DNA of 64,000 nucleotides from Rhyacichthys aspro (taxonomy: Eukaryota > Chordata > Actinopteri > Gobiiformes > Rhyacichthyidae). Location of the stretch: positions 20,535,179 through 20,599,178 of the forward strand of contig CM072152.1 of assembly GCA_036850595.1 (NCBI GenBank), read 5' to 3'. Made by a program: the position numbers and the translations under genes. Shown one piece after another: positions 11,867 through 24,100 of the stretch. Every line of letters starts with the position of its first letter. Position 1 is the stretch's first letter. The notes under the pieces were generated by a model. The model saw only the letters and a list, made by a program, of their open reading frames with translations. It made no database searches and was not told the origin of the DNA.

Positions 11867-13063
11867 TCAGACCCACACAGCTGTGTTGTAGTCAAACAAC
11901 GGCTGCATTTTGTCCACAGCGGTCTGCGGCTGTCTCCTGTCCAAGTAAATCCCTGTGAACGGCTGCTGATGACACTGGGGGAAGTGTTGTTGTTGGTGCC
12001 TTTCGACTTCATTCAGATTTGGGCACGGCCTGCCTTTGCCCTGCTGTCCGTTTGCCCAAAATGGCAAGTAAAAGCTGCCCTTTGAAGCTTTAGCCACTGC
12101 TTTCTTTGGCCTTTTGAAAAGATCGCCCTCTGACATCTCGGGCCAGCCGGGGCGCTCTTTAAGCAGCTTGTCCCTGTCAGGTCGGACGCTGCGTAGGAAC
12201 TTCTTAAAAATGTTCGTTGTGATAGAAAACTTCTTGCAGATCTCTTGCGATCGACTTGGACGCATCTGTTGACTGTCCATTTTGTCTGCCATCCCATTTT
12301 CTATCCTCATATCCTCTTTTTGCATCTCGTCTTCCTCCCTCTCGACCTCAGGCAGGTCCAGCCAGTTTCCAACAAGATCTGCGAAAACGTTGTCACCCAG
12401 GACTAGAGGCTGCCGGTTGCGACATCGGCTCATGAGCGAAGACGTCCAGTCTCCGGGGTCGTCTGTGCTGTCCTGGGAGTATTCACTGTCCAACGATGGG
12501 CCTTCTCTGGAGAGACTGTACAAAATCCCTGGTAAATCCACAGCCTGAGTGCGACGTGGGGCCTGTTGGTGAGTGTAGGGCTCTGGGGGAGGGTTTCCAA
12601 CAGTCGGTCCATAAAAGTCCACCTGAGGAGCAGAGTATCCCGACCACCGCTTCGGGATAGACTCCAGGTTATTCTCACTTCTTGAGCTGTTCTCACTCTC
12701 TGTTTCTGTTTCAAAGCTCGAGGACGACGTTGTTGTGGAGGTTCCCATGCTGCTTCTGTTTTGGGACGAGCTGCGGCCATCCCGACTCATTGTGGTGTTA
12801 CTGCTCTCTAGACTCGGCACCGGACTCGGGTTGGCTTCTTGTGGCATGCTGTGGCTGAACCCGAGGTCGTTCCCTGAAGCGGTCGCAGCGGCAGTGGGAG
12901 CTGGCGCGTCCTGAGGATGTGGTATCCCGCGATTAATGGGCCGTCCGGAAATGTCAAGGTTTTCAAGGGCAGTTTGAACCTGAAGGAGCTTGAGTTCCTG
13001 AAGAGCTCCCATCATGGAGTTCATCTGAGCGTGGAGCCCATCTCCGGCTTCTTTCATCGACAG
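11867..13063 (-). CDS. inka2: INKA2 (FAM212B) PAK4 inhibitor, coding exon 2
   Basis: This exon encodes residues 13-410 and the stop of a 410-residue INKA2. INKA proteins bind and inhibit the kinase PAK4 and act in cytoskeletal and neural-crest contexts. The acceptor is CTGCAG just before 13063, and the exon opens L-S-M-K-E-A-G-D-G-L, joining exon 1 in phase. Visible blocks: a helical N-terminal segment with MMGALQELKLLQVQTALENL at residues 29-48; a Ser/Thr-rich low-complexity linker at about 94-149; the Inka box at about 218-251, with QPLVLGDNVFADLVGNWLDL as its core; a basic block NIFKKFLRSVRPDRDKLLKE at 296-315; and the C-terminus FDYNTAVWV, nearly identical to the mammalian FDINTAVWV. The MMGALQELKLLQVQTALE block and terminus point to INKA2 rather than INKA1. 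It is about 110 residues longer than the human protein (about 297), mainly in the linkers. Confidence 0.97.
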   Translation of the reverse strand: MSMKEAGDGLHAQMNSMMGALQELKLLQVQTALENLDISGRPINRGIPHPQDAPAPTAAATASGNDLGFSHSMPQEANPSPVPSLESSNTTMSRDGRSSSQNRSSMGTSTTTSSSSFETETESENSSRSENNLESIPKRWSGYSAPQVDFYGPTVGNPPPEPYTHQQAPRRTQAVDLPGILYSLSREGPSLDSEYSQDSTDDPGDWTSSLMSRCRNRQPLVLGDNVFADLVGNWLDLPEVEREEDEMQKEDMRIENGMADKMDSQQMRPSRSQEICKKFSITTNIFKKFLRSVRPDRDKLLKERPGWPEMSEGDLFKRPKKAVAKASKGSFYLPFWANGQQGKGRPCPNLNEVERHQQQHFPQCHQQPFTGIYLDRRQPQTAVDKMQPLFDYNTAVWV

Positions 13064-14167
13064 CTGCAGCGAGACATAAAGAAGATGACATTCAGATTAG
13101 GTTTCAACAGAAAACATCAATCTGATCTTGAACCCATCTCATCCATCAAACTCAAAGGCACCCACCCCTTTCATAATATCTCAGTATAATTTGTCTCTGT
13201 CTCTCAGACTCTGTTCTTTTCTGCTGTGTTTTCGCTGGCTGTGCACCTTGTTTAATTACAAGTCATGTGACCTAGTTTTGGATGACAGGCCAGAGTCCCA
13301 TATGGCAGGCAGCGAGAGAGGATCCAACCATTGACAGCTGCAAAATAGACTCAAGCGTGACGTTTTTTTTTCTTCTTGCTTTATGTAATCTTCCCATCTT
13401 TGTTCCTTTTGCCTGCTTCCATTCACTTCATCTTAGATTTTCCTCTTTCCTTTGTTGCTCTTTGCAGTAATCATAGCCTCTCCTTTTATCCCGCTCCTCT
13501 CTCATCTGTCTAAGAGCCAGTGTCATGTGACCTGATGTAACCGTCTCCTCCTGGAGGCAGACAAGACGCCTCCAGGCATCAACTTGACCTCTGTTGTGAC
13601 TTGTTGGTTTGATTCATGCATCGTTTTGACCCAGACTTTGACTCACTTCTTATCTCAACAGGTTTATCATTAGCTAAGAACATGAGACTGCAAAGTAGGT
13701 TTTTATTTCAGATACAGGAGATAGATATATCCCCAAATCAATAAAATGATCAGCTGAACCTTGTTTATGATTAATGAAAGATCATATAGTGTTTGCTTTA
13801 TTCTCTTATTCAAAGAAAAGTCTATGTGGTGATGTTAAGTGTTTTGCTTTAAACCCAGGTTGTGTCTAATATCTTTTATCTTACAGAAGTGTGCATGTTT
13901 TTTTAATATATATTTTGACATTTTAGCAGTATTTGATAGCGACAGTATAGAAAGATAAGATATAGAAAGTGAGAATGAACCCAGGACACGCTGCATGTGG
14001 TCCATGCTTCATAAGATGAGCAAATCTCCTAATCCATGAACATAATTAAATATAATTTAATTTAATTTGAGTTTTTGAATGTCACAACGGATTATTTTGT
14101 GATTATTATCCCAGTTTGTCATGATTCAGTTTGATTTATTCAGGGCCCAGTGATCAATACCACTTCC

Positions 14168-14191
14168 AATCAAATCAAATCAAATCAAATC
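14168..14191. repeat. Pentanucleotide (AAATC)n microsatellite
   Basis: About five consecutive copies of the pentamer AAATC are present in a 24-bp tract inside inka2 intron 1. No function is suggested by position. Confidence 0.9.
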
Positions 14192-14634
14192 ACAAAAGCA
14201 GCAACATTTGACATTTCTAACTGGATTTTCTAAACAGAACCAAATACTCAAAGCCAACTCAGAGTCACTGCAAATACAAAATTAAGAGAATCCTCCAAAT
14301 ATTTTACATGTAAAACGTTATGTTGAATACCAGTTAATTAGCAACAGTGATGTAAACTGGTTTACGGCTGCAAGGTAGTGATTGATTCATGGATAAACTT
14401 GCAATAAAAGCTGTCATTAAAGACAAGAGAAAACTTGTGGGGAATTTTAACGTGTCAAACTCTGTGGGAAAATATGTTTGGCAGAAAGCGAGCCAGCACT
14501 TCAAACAGCATTTACCTAAGGCTTTATGTAAATGAATATCAATCATTCTGCACACGACAGAAACACATACAACGAGAACTAACACCAGCTTTACACTTAA
14601 AATCGATCAAGTGAAATACAACTCCTCAGCTTAC

Positions 14635-14725
14635 CTTCTAAAATTTACAAAGATCTATTCCCCTCAGTCTCTCTCTGTGCGTCCTGTTGTTATTCTCCAC
14701 CTGAACCACTCTGTCACCGTCCCAC
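14635..14725 (-). other. Candidate alternative non-coding first exon of inka2
   Basis: On the minus strand, a strong splice donor (TTAGAAG followed by GTAAGC) sits at 14635/14634, about 90 bases downstream of the start expected from the TATA-like box at 14753-14759. The presumed exon contains no ATG. If spliced to the exon at 13063, translation would start at one of the in-frame ATGs within that exon, the first at 13057, giving a 396-residue or shorter INKA2 without the MDSCLRRLKLEL start. The 5' boundary is an estimate. Known: alternative first exons are common in vertebrate genes. Inferred: that this one is used. Confidence 0.45.
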
Positions 14726-14752
14726 CTTTCAAACCGCTCACAAAACCTGCCC

Positions 14753-14863
14753 CTTTATGTATCCGCCTCCAATAAGGGGACACCACTGGGCCTCAAAAAC
14801 CAATCAGCAGCGGCCGTCTAGACTATAATCCCCAAACGGCGGTGTTGGTCCGAGGGGGCGGGG
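14753..14863 (-). promoter_or_regulatory. Internal promoter of inka2
   Basis: In transcriptional order on the minus strand, the stretch has a GC box (GGGGGCGGGG on the plus strand at 14854-14863), one CCAAT element (14800-14804), a second (14769-14773), and a TATA-like CATAAAG (14759-14753). The elements are at normal spacings for a core promoter and face towards inka2 exon 2. Local CpG content is above that of the surrounding intron. The CCTTATTGG overlapping the second CCAAT is one base short of a CArG box, so SRF binding is not claimed. Confidence 0.5.
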
Positions 14864-15033
14864 TTCAGTCAGGCGGAAACACTCTGACAATGAGACAAGG
14901 AGTGAGAGTCAGCCGGGTGAGCGGGGACAGTGGGAGGGGTGATGTTTATGTGTGTGCATGTGAAGGGGGGTCCCGGGCCATATGTTTAGATGTCAAACTG
15001 TTGATGGATTCAATTATAAATGACACCATACGA

Positions 15034-15048
15034 CCACATGAGGGCGAG
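15034..15048 (+). promoter_or_regulatory. Possible CTCF-type motif
   Basis: CCACATGAGGGCGAG contains the GAGGGCG core of the vertebrate CTCF consensus with mismatches in the 5' part. It lies about 170 bp upstream of the candidate internal inka2 promoter. Motif matches of this quality are common, so occupancy is uncertain. Confidence 0.25.
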
Positions 15049-16599
15049 AGGAGGGGTGTAATATAACTGTTGGCTGCGACAGTTAATCTTAGGGGAGCTC
15101 TGATTGACCCCTGAGTGGGAAAAGTAGCAACGAAGGACAACTGTCACTGAAGCATCATAAACAAAGATAAGCTCTGTGAGAGATAGGAATGTGTTGTCAA
15201 CACCATATACTATGTGTGTGTGAAGGAAAGATATATAATTCATATTTGACATTGACAACTGAGACCTATGGCTGTAGATGGGGAAGATATTGTCTCCTGA
15301 ATGGTTATTATAGACACAAATAGCTGAATATATGTAATATATTATTGTTTAGTGCTCAAGGGGTTAAGTCAAATCCAGGTTGAGTCCAGCTCATGAATAA
15401 ACTGACTATACTCTCTTTTCTTCAGTGAGCTGTAAAATGTATACACTCAAAAACATCAATCGCATGAAAAATTTGATAAACTCATGAAAGCAGTCTGTTT
15501 ACAGTAACAGCCTCCTCTACATTGTTCAAAACAAATTCATTTAGACTTTCAGGAAAAGCCTGCGTACTACATACTTTTAATGTTAACTGTCACTTTAAGA
15601 GAGATCTGCTACAGACCTTTAGGCTTCAACAGTGTCTGAACTGGCAATCCTCATTTTTACAAATACAAACAGCTCCCAATACACAAAATACCATACAAAG
15701 TGTTTTCAAAATGAAACCGATAAGGATTATGTAAACAACTGTATACGTTTTAATGTGTGCAAAGAATATATCATTGTAATGTCCAGATAATGTAATGTAC
15801 TAATGTACGAGTAGTATTAGGGAAACACAGGGAACCCCTGAATTATTTCAAGTTCAGTTAATGTCACTTTAAAATGGACAGGACTATCCTAAGAAAAAAA
15901 CAATCAGTCCCTGCTGTGCACAAATCCCACTACAATGAATTTTCTCAGAAGCATTTGCCAATAAAATGGAGAATATAGAAGTATAATAGGACACGGTGTG
16001 GTGTGTGGCTGTAATTTAAAGATATTAAATAGATACTAAATTAAGGATTGGATTTAAGATTTTGTATGTTGGCACAAGAAAAACAGCAAAATATACCAAT
16101 ATTTTTATGATTTTGATTATGCTATAATGATTGTGAAATACTTGTCTGTGTTTTCGATGGAGTCACTGTTGATATTGTTTGGGCCATGGTTGCTATTATA
16201 TAATCAAGATGTGATAAAATAGTCCATGTGTGTTGGGTGATATTAAGATTTATCCAAGCTACAGTGTATCTTATAAAAACACAGCTGCTTAACCAGTGAA
16301 GGATAAAATTATGAAAACATATATAAATGAAGATATACTATCCTTTGTACAGAAGATGTGTAAAAATATTCTGCTGAGGTAGGGTTGTTAATTTAAAACA
16401 GTGTGGAAAAGTTGGGAGACACTGTAAAGCACAACTGTCACTTTTCCTCAAAACCCTCTCTATATCCTCTATCATTACTGCACCTCCTCGCAGCATATGG
16501 CAGAGTCGGTGCACAGGGGCGTGAACAGCCTCGGATAATAAGCCTATCGCTGCACATGTTGCCCACAAAAGCCGCTCAGCTTCACTTTGACTCTTTGTA

Positions 16600-17000
16600 A
16601 ATTAGCCAGTGAAGTTAGCTGCAATTAGTGCCCATCTCTTGTCTTGTCTCTGAGCCTTCCCCGTTCGGCTGACATCATTAGTTATAATGGCTGGTGTCCA
16701 GGGAGCGGCTGGGAAAGCGCACATAATTACGGTTTACCTTCCTCCGAATCAAAGGTCAACGAGGCTCCTGACAGGACGACAGCGCGGATCTGTGTCGCTG
16801 TTACGTCTTCACAATGAGACGTGCGGCTGGTTGAGTTTATGGAGGATCAGTGGAGGGATTAGCGCGCTCACTCTCAATGCATTAGATGTGTTTTTGAAAT
16901 ATCATCTCCCACAGAGTTTAGACCCCTGTCGTATTGTCTGAATGGGCCGCACCTGTTTGCACAAGCCCAACCAAAATCACCCTAATTTCACTCTTACGCG
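16600..17000. promoter_or_regulatory. Candidate conserved intronic element
   Basis: This is a stretch of higher sequence complexity than its surroundings, with homeodomain-type motifs (CAATTAG, CATAATTA), a TCF/LEF-like ATCAAAGG and several CpGs. It has no stable coding frame with family motifs and no repeat signature. That profile fits a developmental enhancer in an intron next to inka2 and kcnd3, but without alignment to other fish this is only a suggestion. Confidence 0.25.
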
Positions 17001-17659
17001 CAACTTTCCCATTCTCCACTGCATTCTTTCAAATACTGCATTGTTTACTCACACTTCTGTTCACAGGTAACGTTAATAATTCATACGAGGGCCCGAGGGA
17101 TCAAACTAAAGAACAAACTCTGCCATATTATTCCACCTTTTCCAAGCCAAATAACCCAAGGCGCTGCAGCTTTGCCATTTCAAAGCTTTGTGGCCCAAAT
17201 ATGTCATCCTCCTCAGCCTTCATTTTGTGTCGTCTGTTTTAAAATGAAGTCCCGCAGCGGTTTCAAGTTGGACACAGATGTTGAAGATCTTGAGATGTCA
17301 CACTTTGAGAACGTGTTAATCAGCCGAGGACTCATTAGGACAAAGACAGAGCACCTCAGGGTCTTGGTTAATAAAATGTGAATGTGAAAGAAAATGTCTG
17401 ACTTGTCTAATTGAATAGAAAAGTTAAAGAGGACTGGAGTGAAATTGGGGCTGCGGGGAATTGTGGGGAAACAGAGCGTCATTAATCGTGTGAAGTTTAT
17501 TTAAAGCTTCTGTTTAAATAAAATGCTGCAGAAAGCTGCTATTAGCAAAGACACTCAGTATAGGTGCTCTATATGATAAATAAAAATCTTTAAAATGCTC
17601 GTCTTAGATAGCAAACCAAGTGAAAAACTGGATGAAGGGATGAAAGGGGATTAGCCCAT

Positions 17660-17960
17660 CAAACTGTGTCCAATTCCCTCTGTCCCTCTCCACTCCTCCT
17701 CCTCTTTTGGCTGCAGCAAACCCAGCCGACCAGACGTAATTACCAATTAGAGCTCCCATACATCAAAGTTAAAGAACAATGGGTGGCAATCTTGACTTAT
17801 CTGTGAGTAGAGGCTTATTTAAAAGTTGTATTTATTCGAATCAAAGGCAGTGCAAGAAAAGTGGGCCATCGCTTTTGAACTGATGAACAACGGGTCGGTG
17901 AAGCCAGTGGAGTCGGAGCAAGATTATGGAGCCGTGACCACTTTAATTCAAAATAAAGTG
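17660..17960. promoter_or_regulatory. Candidate enhancer-like motif cluster
   Basis: Within 300 bp are the paired homeodomain motif TAATTACCAATTAG, a SOX-like AACAATGGG, a TCF/LEF-like ATCAAAG twice and a GATA-type CTTATCT. No repeat structure and no coding frame are seen. The clustering suggests a conserved regulatory element, but conservation cannot be tested here. Confidence 0.25.
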
Positions 17961-18034
17961 AAGGATTAACGGCAGGAAGCTGTAGCCACTTTAGCTAATG
18001 ATGCTAAAGGCCAGTAAAATAGAATATTATTCAA

Positions 18035-18190
18035 TTTTTTTTGGGCCTTTATGCTTTTGTTTGAGAGTCAGTAGACAGACAGAAAACAGGGCGAGAGGGG
18101 AATGACACGGGGCAAAAGACCTGAGCCGGAATTGAACCCGGGTCACTCAAATGTGTGATATGCAGGTGAGCCACCAAGGCGCCCCTTATA
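18035..18190 (-). mobile_element. tRNA-derived SINE
   Basis: Read on the minus strand, the element starts with a tRNA-like head. A degenerate A box (TGGCTCACCTG, complement of 18165-18175) is followed by a good B box GGTTCAATTCC (complement of 18128-18138). Then comes a pyrimidine-rich body (CCCCTCTCGCCCTGTTTTCTG) and an A-rich 3' end at 18035-18042. The layout matches a widespread percomorph SINE whose body carries GTCATTCCCC-CTCTCTC blocks. It is diverged and non-coding. Confidence 0.7.
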
Positions 18191-21100
18191 CCACCAGTAA
18201 TGCCCCTCAACTAGTCTTGTCCTATGTCCTGATGTTTTCTTTACAGACAATTTATACAGACGCTATATTTTTTTAAATCACAACCTTTATGGCATGTATT
18301 TTAACATATCTGTCTATTCTTTATGGGTAAATGCATAATTCCTAAACTCCTGAGAACAGTATAGTGGCCTTAACTGCATTGCATCAAACTAAAATTACCA
18401 TATAATATGCTTCACAGTCAACAACTGCAGCTACATTGTCTACATCAACAAACTGCATGCATTATAAAAATGATATATAAAACAACTGAATGTTTAAAGT
18501 ATGTATTTCCTCATTATTTCAAGCCAATCTACAGTATAGTTAGTTTTATTCTTTAAAATCTTTGAGGGCATTACTTTGAACCAGCTGCCCAGGAGAGAGC
18601 TGTCAGTGATTTGTCAAAGTATGAATACATCTGTTGAGGTATAGAGCTCTGTCAGTGTGGTCTTGTTATTATCAGCTTTAGTTGCGAAGGGGAAAAAATA
18701 AATTCACAGAGCAAACCCAGTGGCTCACACATGTCTGCACACGCCTCGTCTGAATGAAGTCACTGTCTTTTTAAGGCGTGCATATGGCTGTTTGCATGTT
18801 AAAAAGAGGATTATTATTAACTGAGGAATAAACACACAAACAAGAGCCAAGTCCAACACAAACCACTGCTTATTTTGGCTGAAAAATACAGGCCATTCAC
18901 GGTTGTTGTTTATTGGTTACTGGCTGCAGGGGAGGAAATACTGAGGCCAAGGTTATCACACCCAAATGGTCTTCCTGTTTAGAAGGAGCTGGCCAGTAGC
19001 CGCTAATGTACTTCACTGCCCCCACCCTAATTAAAAATGAATGGTGGCCTGTGTGGGTCAAGGACAGGAATAGGGTCTGTGTCCAGGGGCTACACAGAGG
19101 ATTTGTGTGAATCTACCCCGGGACCAACCAGAGACCGCGGCGGACGGCCCGAGGTCACGATCAACAGGGCAATAAAGCCGTCCAGAGATGGAGGAAATAA
19201 ATGGCAGCGCTCAGGGCAATGAATGCCTCTTTGACGAAGAAGGTCTTCACAGAGTGAGTCTGTTGGGTCCAAATGTCCTCAGGGTCCCATTAAGGACTAA
19301 AGTGTGAATGTTCAACAAAAGAAATGCCTCTGGTCTGATGTCACGACACATTTATCTGTGGTGGGATGACACTATGAGATCCTTCTGTATTTACTTTTAC
19401 TGTAACTAAAGGACTACTTTATTCAACTGGAAAGTGTCTTTGAATGTTTCCATATTTTTACATCGTTTTGACGACACTGTGTGGTTCTACAGAGTGGCCT
19501 GTCATATCACTTTTTACCACTAGATGGATTCCTGAGCTATAGCAACATTTACTTCACCAGTGCAACCAACAACATTTAAGTTGATTTACAGATTTAATGC
19601 AGTGGTTATCGGGCTGTTATGATTTTTAAATAGACATATATGGCCTTTAAAGGCAGCATATAGTGGTCACATAGTAGTTTACAATACCACACCTCAAAGT
19701 CCTTCACACTGGCCCCAGAGAGATCTGCTCTTGACTAAAAACTAACACATGCAGTTTCCAAACAAATATCTAAAGCCTTTATGCAAAATTCTGTGTTAAA
19801 AAGAAACGTGGCTGGGCTTCTCCTCCAACAGTGCTCAGTTTGTTCAGTCTGTGCACAGATTGTCTGTTGCTACAGAAACACAAACACAAAGTAATAACAC
19901 TTTCCTTCTAGACATTAGCAAAGAGTGTTATTTTGCGGTCACTATATAATTGAAAAAGGAGTGCCAATGTTTTTGATTTTATTCTGTATACTACACAATT
20001 TGACACAATGCACCTATAAATTTGGGTGAATAAATTACACACCTCATAGTTTCTCCTGTAGTTTCCCTTCTCTGTTCTTTCAAATCTGTGCAAAACGTTT
20101 TCGAGAAGTACTGTGCCTGAATCTCCCTGGTGGGTTCTGGAAATGGGAGGTGGTTTAATCACTTGTTTCCTGCTCGAAGTCATTAACAAATCACAGAGTC
20201 GGTGCAACATGGGGAGACGGAGGATGTGCACGGGAGTTCGTGTTTTGCAGATGATATTTGGAAACAGTAAGGGCCCAATGTGTTGACAGACACTTGATAA
20301 ACAGTGGTTGACGTCAGGGCCTCGCGTGTGGGCAGTGAAAGTGCACAGCTAATTATCCAGCCCACGTTTGTGACTTCAAGAGTGACGTTTGTTTGGCAGA
20401 TTACAGACTGTGCCCCCTCTTATTTGACATCAAAATGAATAAAAGACACAGACTCATCTTCGTGTAGGAAGTGTGTCTGATCTCTGCGAGGAGCTGTGAG
20501 GACTGGCTGGAGTTTTGAGCATTACTTTTGGAACTAACTGAATGATTCATTGGTGGATTACATCCTCAAACTTTAATTGTAGCTCTTTTGGTTTGCCGGA
20601 AATTGTAGAGCATTACATTTGGTTCAAAACAACATGAAAAGTGGTTAATAAAGTGGAAAAAGCTTGTCTAGATGTGTCCAGATCAAATTGAAAACTATGA
20701 CTATATGTCAGCAATGTATTAAAACTGTATTTCTAAAATACAACTCATTATTTCTGTAGCTTGTTTTAGGAGGTCATTCAAGTTTATTTACAAGCATGCA
20801 ATCATGCACTAAAATGTATTTTATATATTATATATAGTATTAGAATTGTGTGAACAAAAATTTTGTGTTTTGTCACATTTGCAAAAAAGATGGTATCACG
20901 TTCACTGAGGTATAACTAATATGTTCATTGTTTCAGCTAAAGAAAAGTCAGAATACAAAACAATAAAAATATAAGACCTAGGTTACATGAAACAGGACGA
21001 ATAACCCTCACTTCACAGAGACAGTACACCTGGCTCCCCAAATACTGCACAACACACTGCAATAGAAAGCAATGTTGTTTTACAAATCACTCACTCATTC

Positions 21101-24100
21101 ATTTTTCTTCCTCTACTATGGGTGTAAGGCAGGGTACTCTCTCGATAATGGCCAGTTAATTGCAGGGCTAACACTTAGAGACAACTGCAGACAAACTGTC
21201 TCTCTTACATTTGTTCTCTTTGGACAGTTTAGATTCACACACATCTCTTTGGACGGTGGGAGGAGCCCAGACTCATAACCGCAGAGAGGACACTGATGGT
21301 CAAATTATAATGAATGTATGGTCTTTTCTTTGACTGAATGTATGTTTTTTAAAAGCCCTATCCTAAGTCAGATAAGATGAGATATAATATCTTTTGTTAT
21401 CTTCTGTTGAAATGATGGAAAAGGGGAGTGACGAAATCACAATAAGAAGAGTACTGCTGCCACAGAAACACAACACAAACATTTGACGATCCTTAGAAAC
21501 TATAAATCCCGAACAAACCTATGCTTTGTCATGTTGGGTAGTGATTTCATTTTAGATTATGATAAACAGGCTTTGTGCAAAGGTTAACGGCTCTGTCTCC
21601 AACACAATGAGCGCCCACGCAAACCCCACAGCTGCCACCAGCAGTCAGCTTATTATAGCTGAAGGGAAGGAAGGGCAGCCTGGAGAACAGGAGGCACTAA
21701 ACAAACACGCTCAGAGCAAACCACTTCACTGCTGTATGTTATTACAAAACAAAAATATGCTACGCTCAGGTATAAACAATGTATTCTCAAATACCATGAC
21801 CTCATGCCTTCAGACTTTGGTGTGGCATCCTGAGGTGAGGTTATGGCGGTTCGCCTCAGGTGTGAAAGGGATTAAAGACTCATGAGTGGGTGAAATACTT
21901 GAGTGATTTATGCTTATGTTTTAAAAATGATGCTACTCAGACAGGTCTCAAACTTTGATCCAGACGAGATGATTCAAAAGGATGTCATCGTCGACTTCAA
22001 ACCTGTCAGTCTCTGTAACTTTCAGTCTGTCTGCATAAATCATGAATCATACTAAGATTAAAATGTTACTATTTGTTCTCATTATTTTACTAAGCCTTTT
22101 AAAAACATCACTATGTAGCGTTTTATTCCTTAAATATTAGCTTGTAAGTCATTGTCACTAACATAAAGCTGGAGAATAGCCCCACTTTTACAAGCAGTGT
22201 GCCATTATGTCAATAGAAACAAGCGCTAATAGGAAACTATTAGAACAATGTACATCCTGCAGGTATCATTTATAACATCATGGTAAGATGTTCAGTGCTT
22301 TTGGGGTAAACTTGCTCATGGTAAAACAAATAAAGGACAACAGCTACTTTCTTGAGGAGTGGTGTTAACAGGTGATACTGCTAACTTATATCTTCTTGTA
22401 TCGATAGAATAATAACAGCTAAGCATCAGTGAGAGCAACACTGTCACTCTCATTTAACCATTCACTCAGCTCATCCAGCCACTACAGGTGTGTGAGAGAT
22501 ATACTTGAGCAAAATCATTATGTTTATATCATGTCAGTCAGATTCTGTCTTTGCCACATGCTTCTTTAATCAACTGCAGACTGTGTGATGATGAACAGTT
22601 CATTTAATTTGTAATTTTTCACCAGTGGCCTTTTGTGCACGTCCTGAAAACTTTAAATGTAACAACCTGAAGCTGACCGAGTAACATGAGCAGGAAAATG
22701 AACACTGTACCTATGTTCCTCGTTTGAAAACTGATCTGTTGGTGCTGAGTCAAAGTGTCACCACCGTGAGCAGGCTCTGAGCAGCAGTGGTGCAGGGAAA
22801 TAGCCTGGGACCATGTCAGGTCAAAGGGTCAATGGGACAAGTGTGACCTGACACTACCTCACACAGACGGACCACCACAAGATCGCACTTTCAAATGACA
22901 CTCTGCTGCTTTTGGACTAAATACAGATTGAGATATTGTATTTCACAGCATGTGCTTTGAAGCTGTGCAAGTTACTCTCACTCAGGTCTGAACGTCATTT
23001 ATTACCAGGACACATTCAAAGTAACTTGTTTTAGAGACTAATGCTGCATTCATGTGGGCCTCAGAAGATGGGAAAATACACATTAATGCCTGTAAAACTT
23101 AAAAATACAACTCATATTAAAATTTCTGCCCAATCCTCTAAATGAATGCAACTCAAAAATAAACCTATTCCACTTGTAAACTACCAAAGTTCCCTATTCT
23201 CTTTCTCTGCAATTTCTAAACAGCATAACAAGAATTCATCCGTTATATTTTCTGCCGAGTCGACAATTATGCTGGAGAGACACTGACTTACTTGATAGAG
23301 ATTCATACACTTAAAAACTATCAGTTATTGATTTGTACACAAGTCTTTAAAATAAATGCAACCTAGATACTTTGTCAACTGCAGAGACTGAAATGTAACA
23401 CTCAATCCAGCAAAGTCCCCTCTAAGTTCCCTGTAATGTTGCTTTATTAACAGCACTTAATCTTCTACTCGAGGAGCTTATTCATTCTCTAGACCTCAGT
23501 TCAAACATGAATGAGCAGAGCCTGGTGTGACCTCTGAATCACTGCATATCTCACATTTTTACAGACTTACAAATACCACAGGTGCAGGGCCCAAAGCTGA
23601 CCCAACGTCTGCTTTGACTTACAATCAAACACTTCTTAATTCGAGCCCTGTGATATCATTCATTTGTAATAATTGGGATGAAAGATTCACAACAATAGGC
23701 TCTGACTCTGAAGTCCAGTCCATTAGATGTCTGTTTGTTTGTCCGTTTTGCAGATGGAGCCTCTTCATCACCCTCCACTGAGCACCGATTCAGAATCACT
23801 CACAGTGGAGAGAAAAGTGACAACCTTGGCTCTTAGCTTTGTGTTCGACAGATTGCGTCCCACATGGGTCCATGCAGGGGACACTGCTTTGGCTTTTTAA
23901 CTGGCATCTGCTCTCCTGTTTGATCCCCCGACATGGCACGTGCTACATTTTTTTCCTATTATGTTACCATTCTGTGCAACAGCCACAAACACAGCATGTC
24001 CGTTTGGCATCGGTTTCAACTCCCTCGCCTTAAAGCTCAAGTGGCACTTCTGAGACAAATTGAGAAGTCAGGCCGACAGAGTGCGTTCAAAAACATACAT

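Noticed and set aside
11774..12548. Several plus-strand open frames of 80-100 codons
   Set aside because: They are antisense shadows of the GC-richer inka2 coding exon.
12013..12780. Other minus-strand frames of 94 and 116 codons
   Set aside because: They overlap the inka2 exon in shifted frames. The 398-residue frame carries the conserved INKA2 blocks.
14769..14777. CCTTATTGG as an SRF CArG box
   Set aside because: It is one A/T short of the CC(A/T)6GG consensus. It is better read as an inverted CCAAT box.
23757..23900. 48-codon frame (MEPLHHPPLSTDSESL...) after a good acceptor-like TTTTGCAG
   Set aside because: No donor or partner exon was found and no family is recognised. Single good splice sites are frequent by chance.
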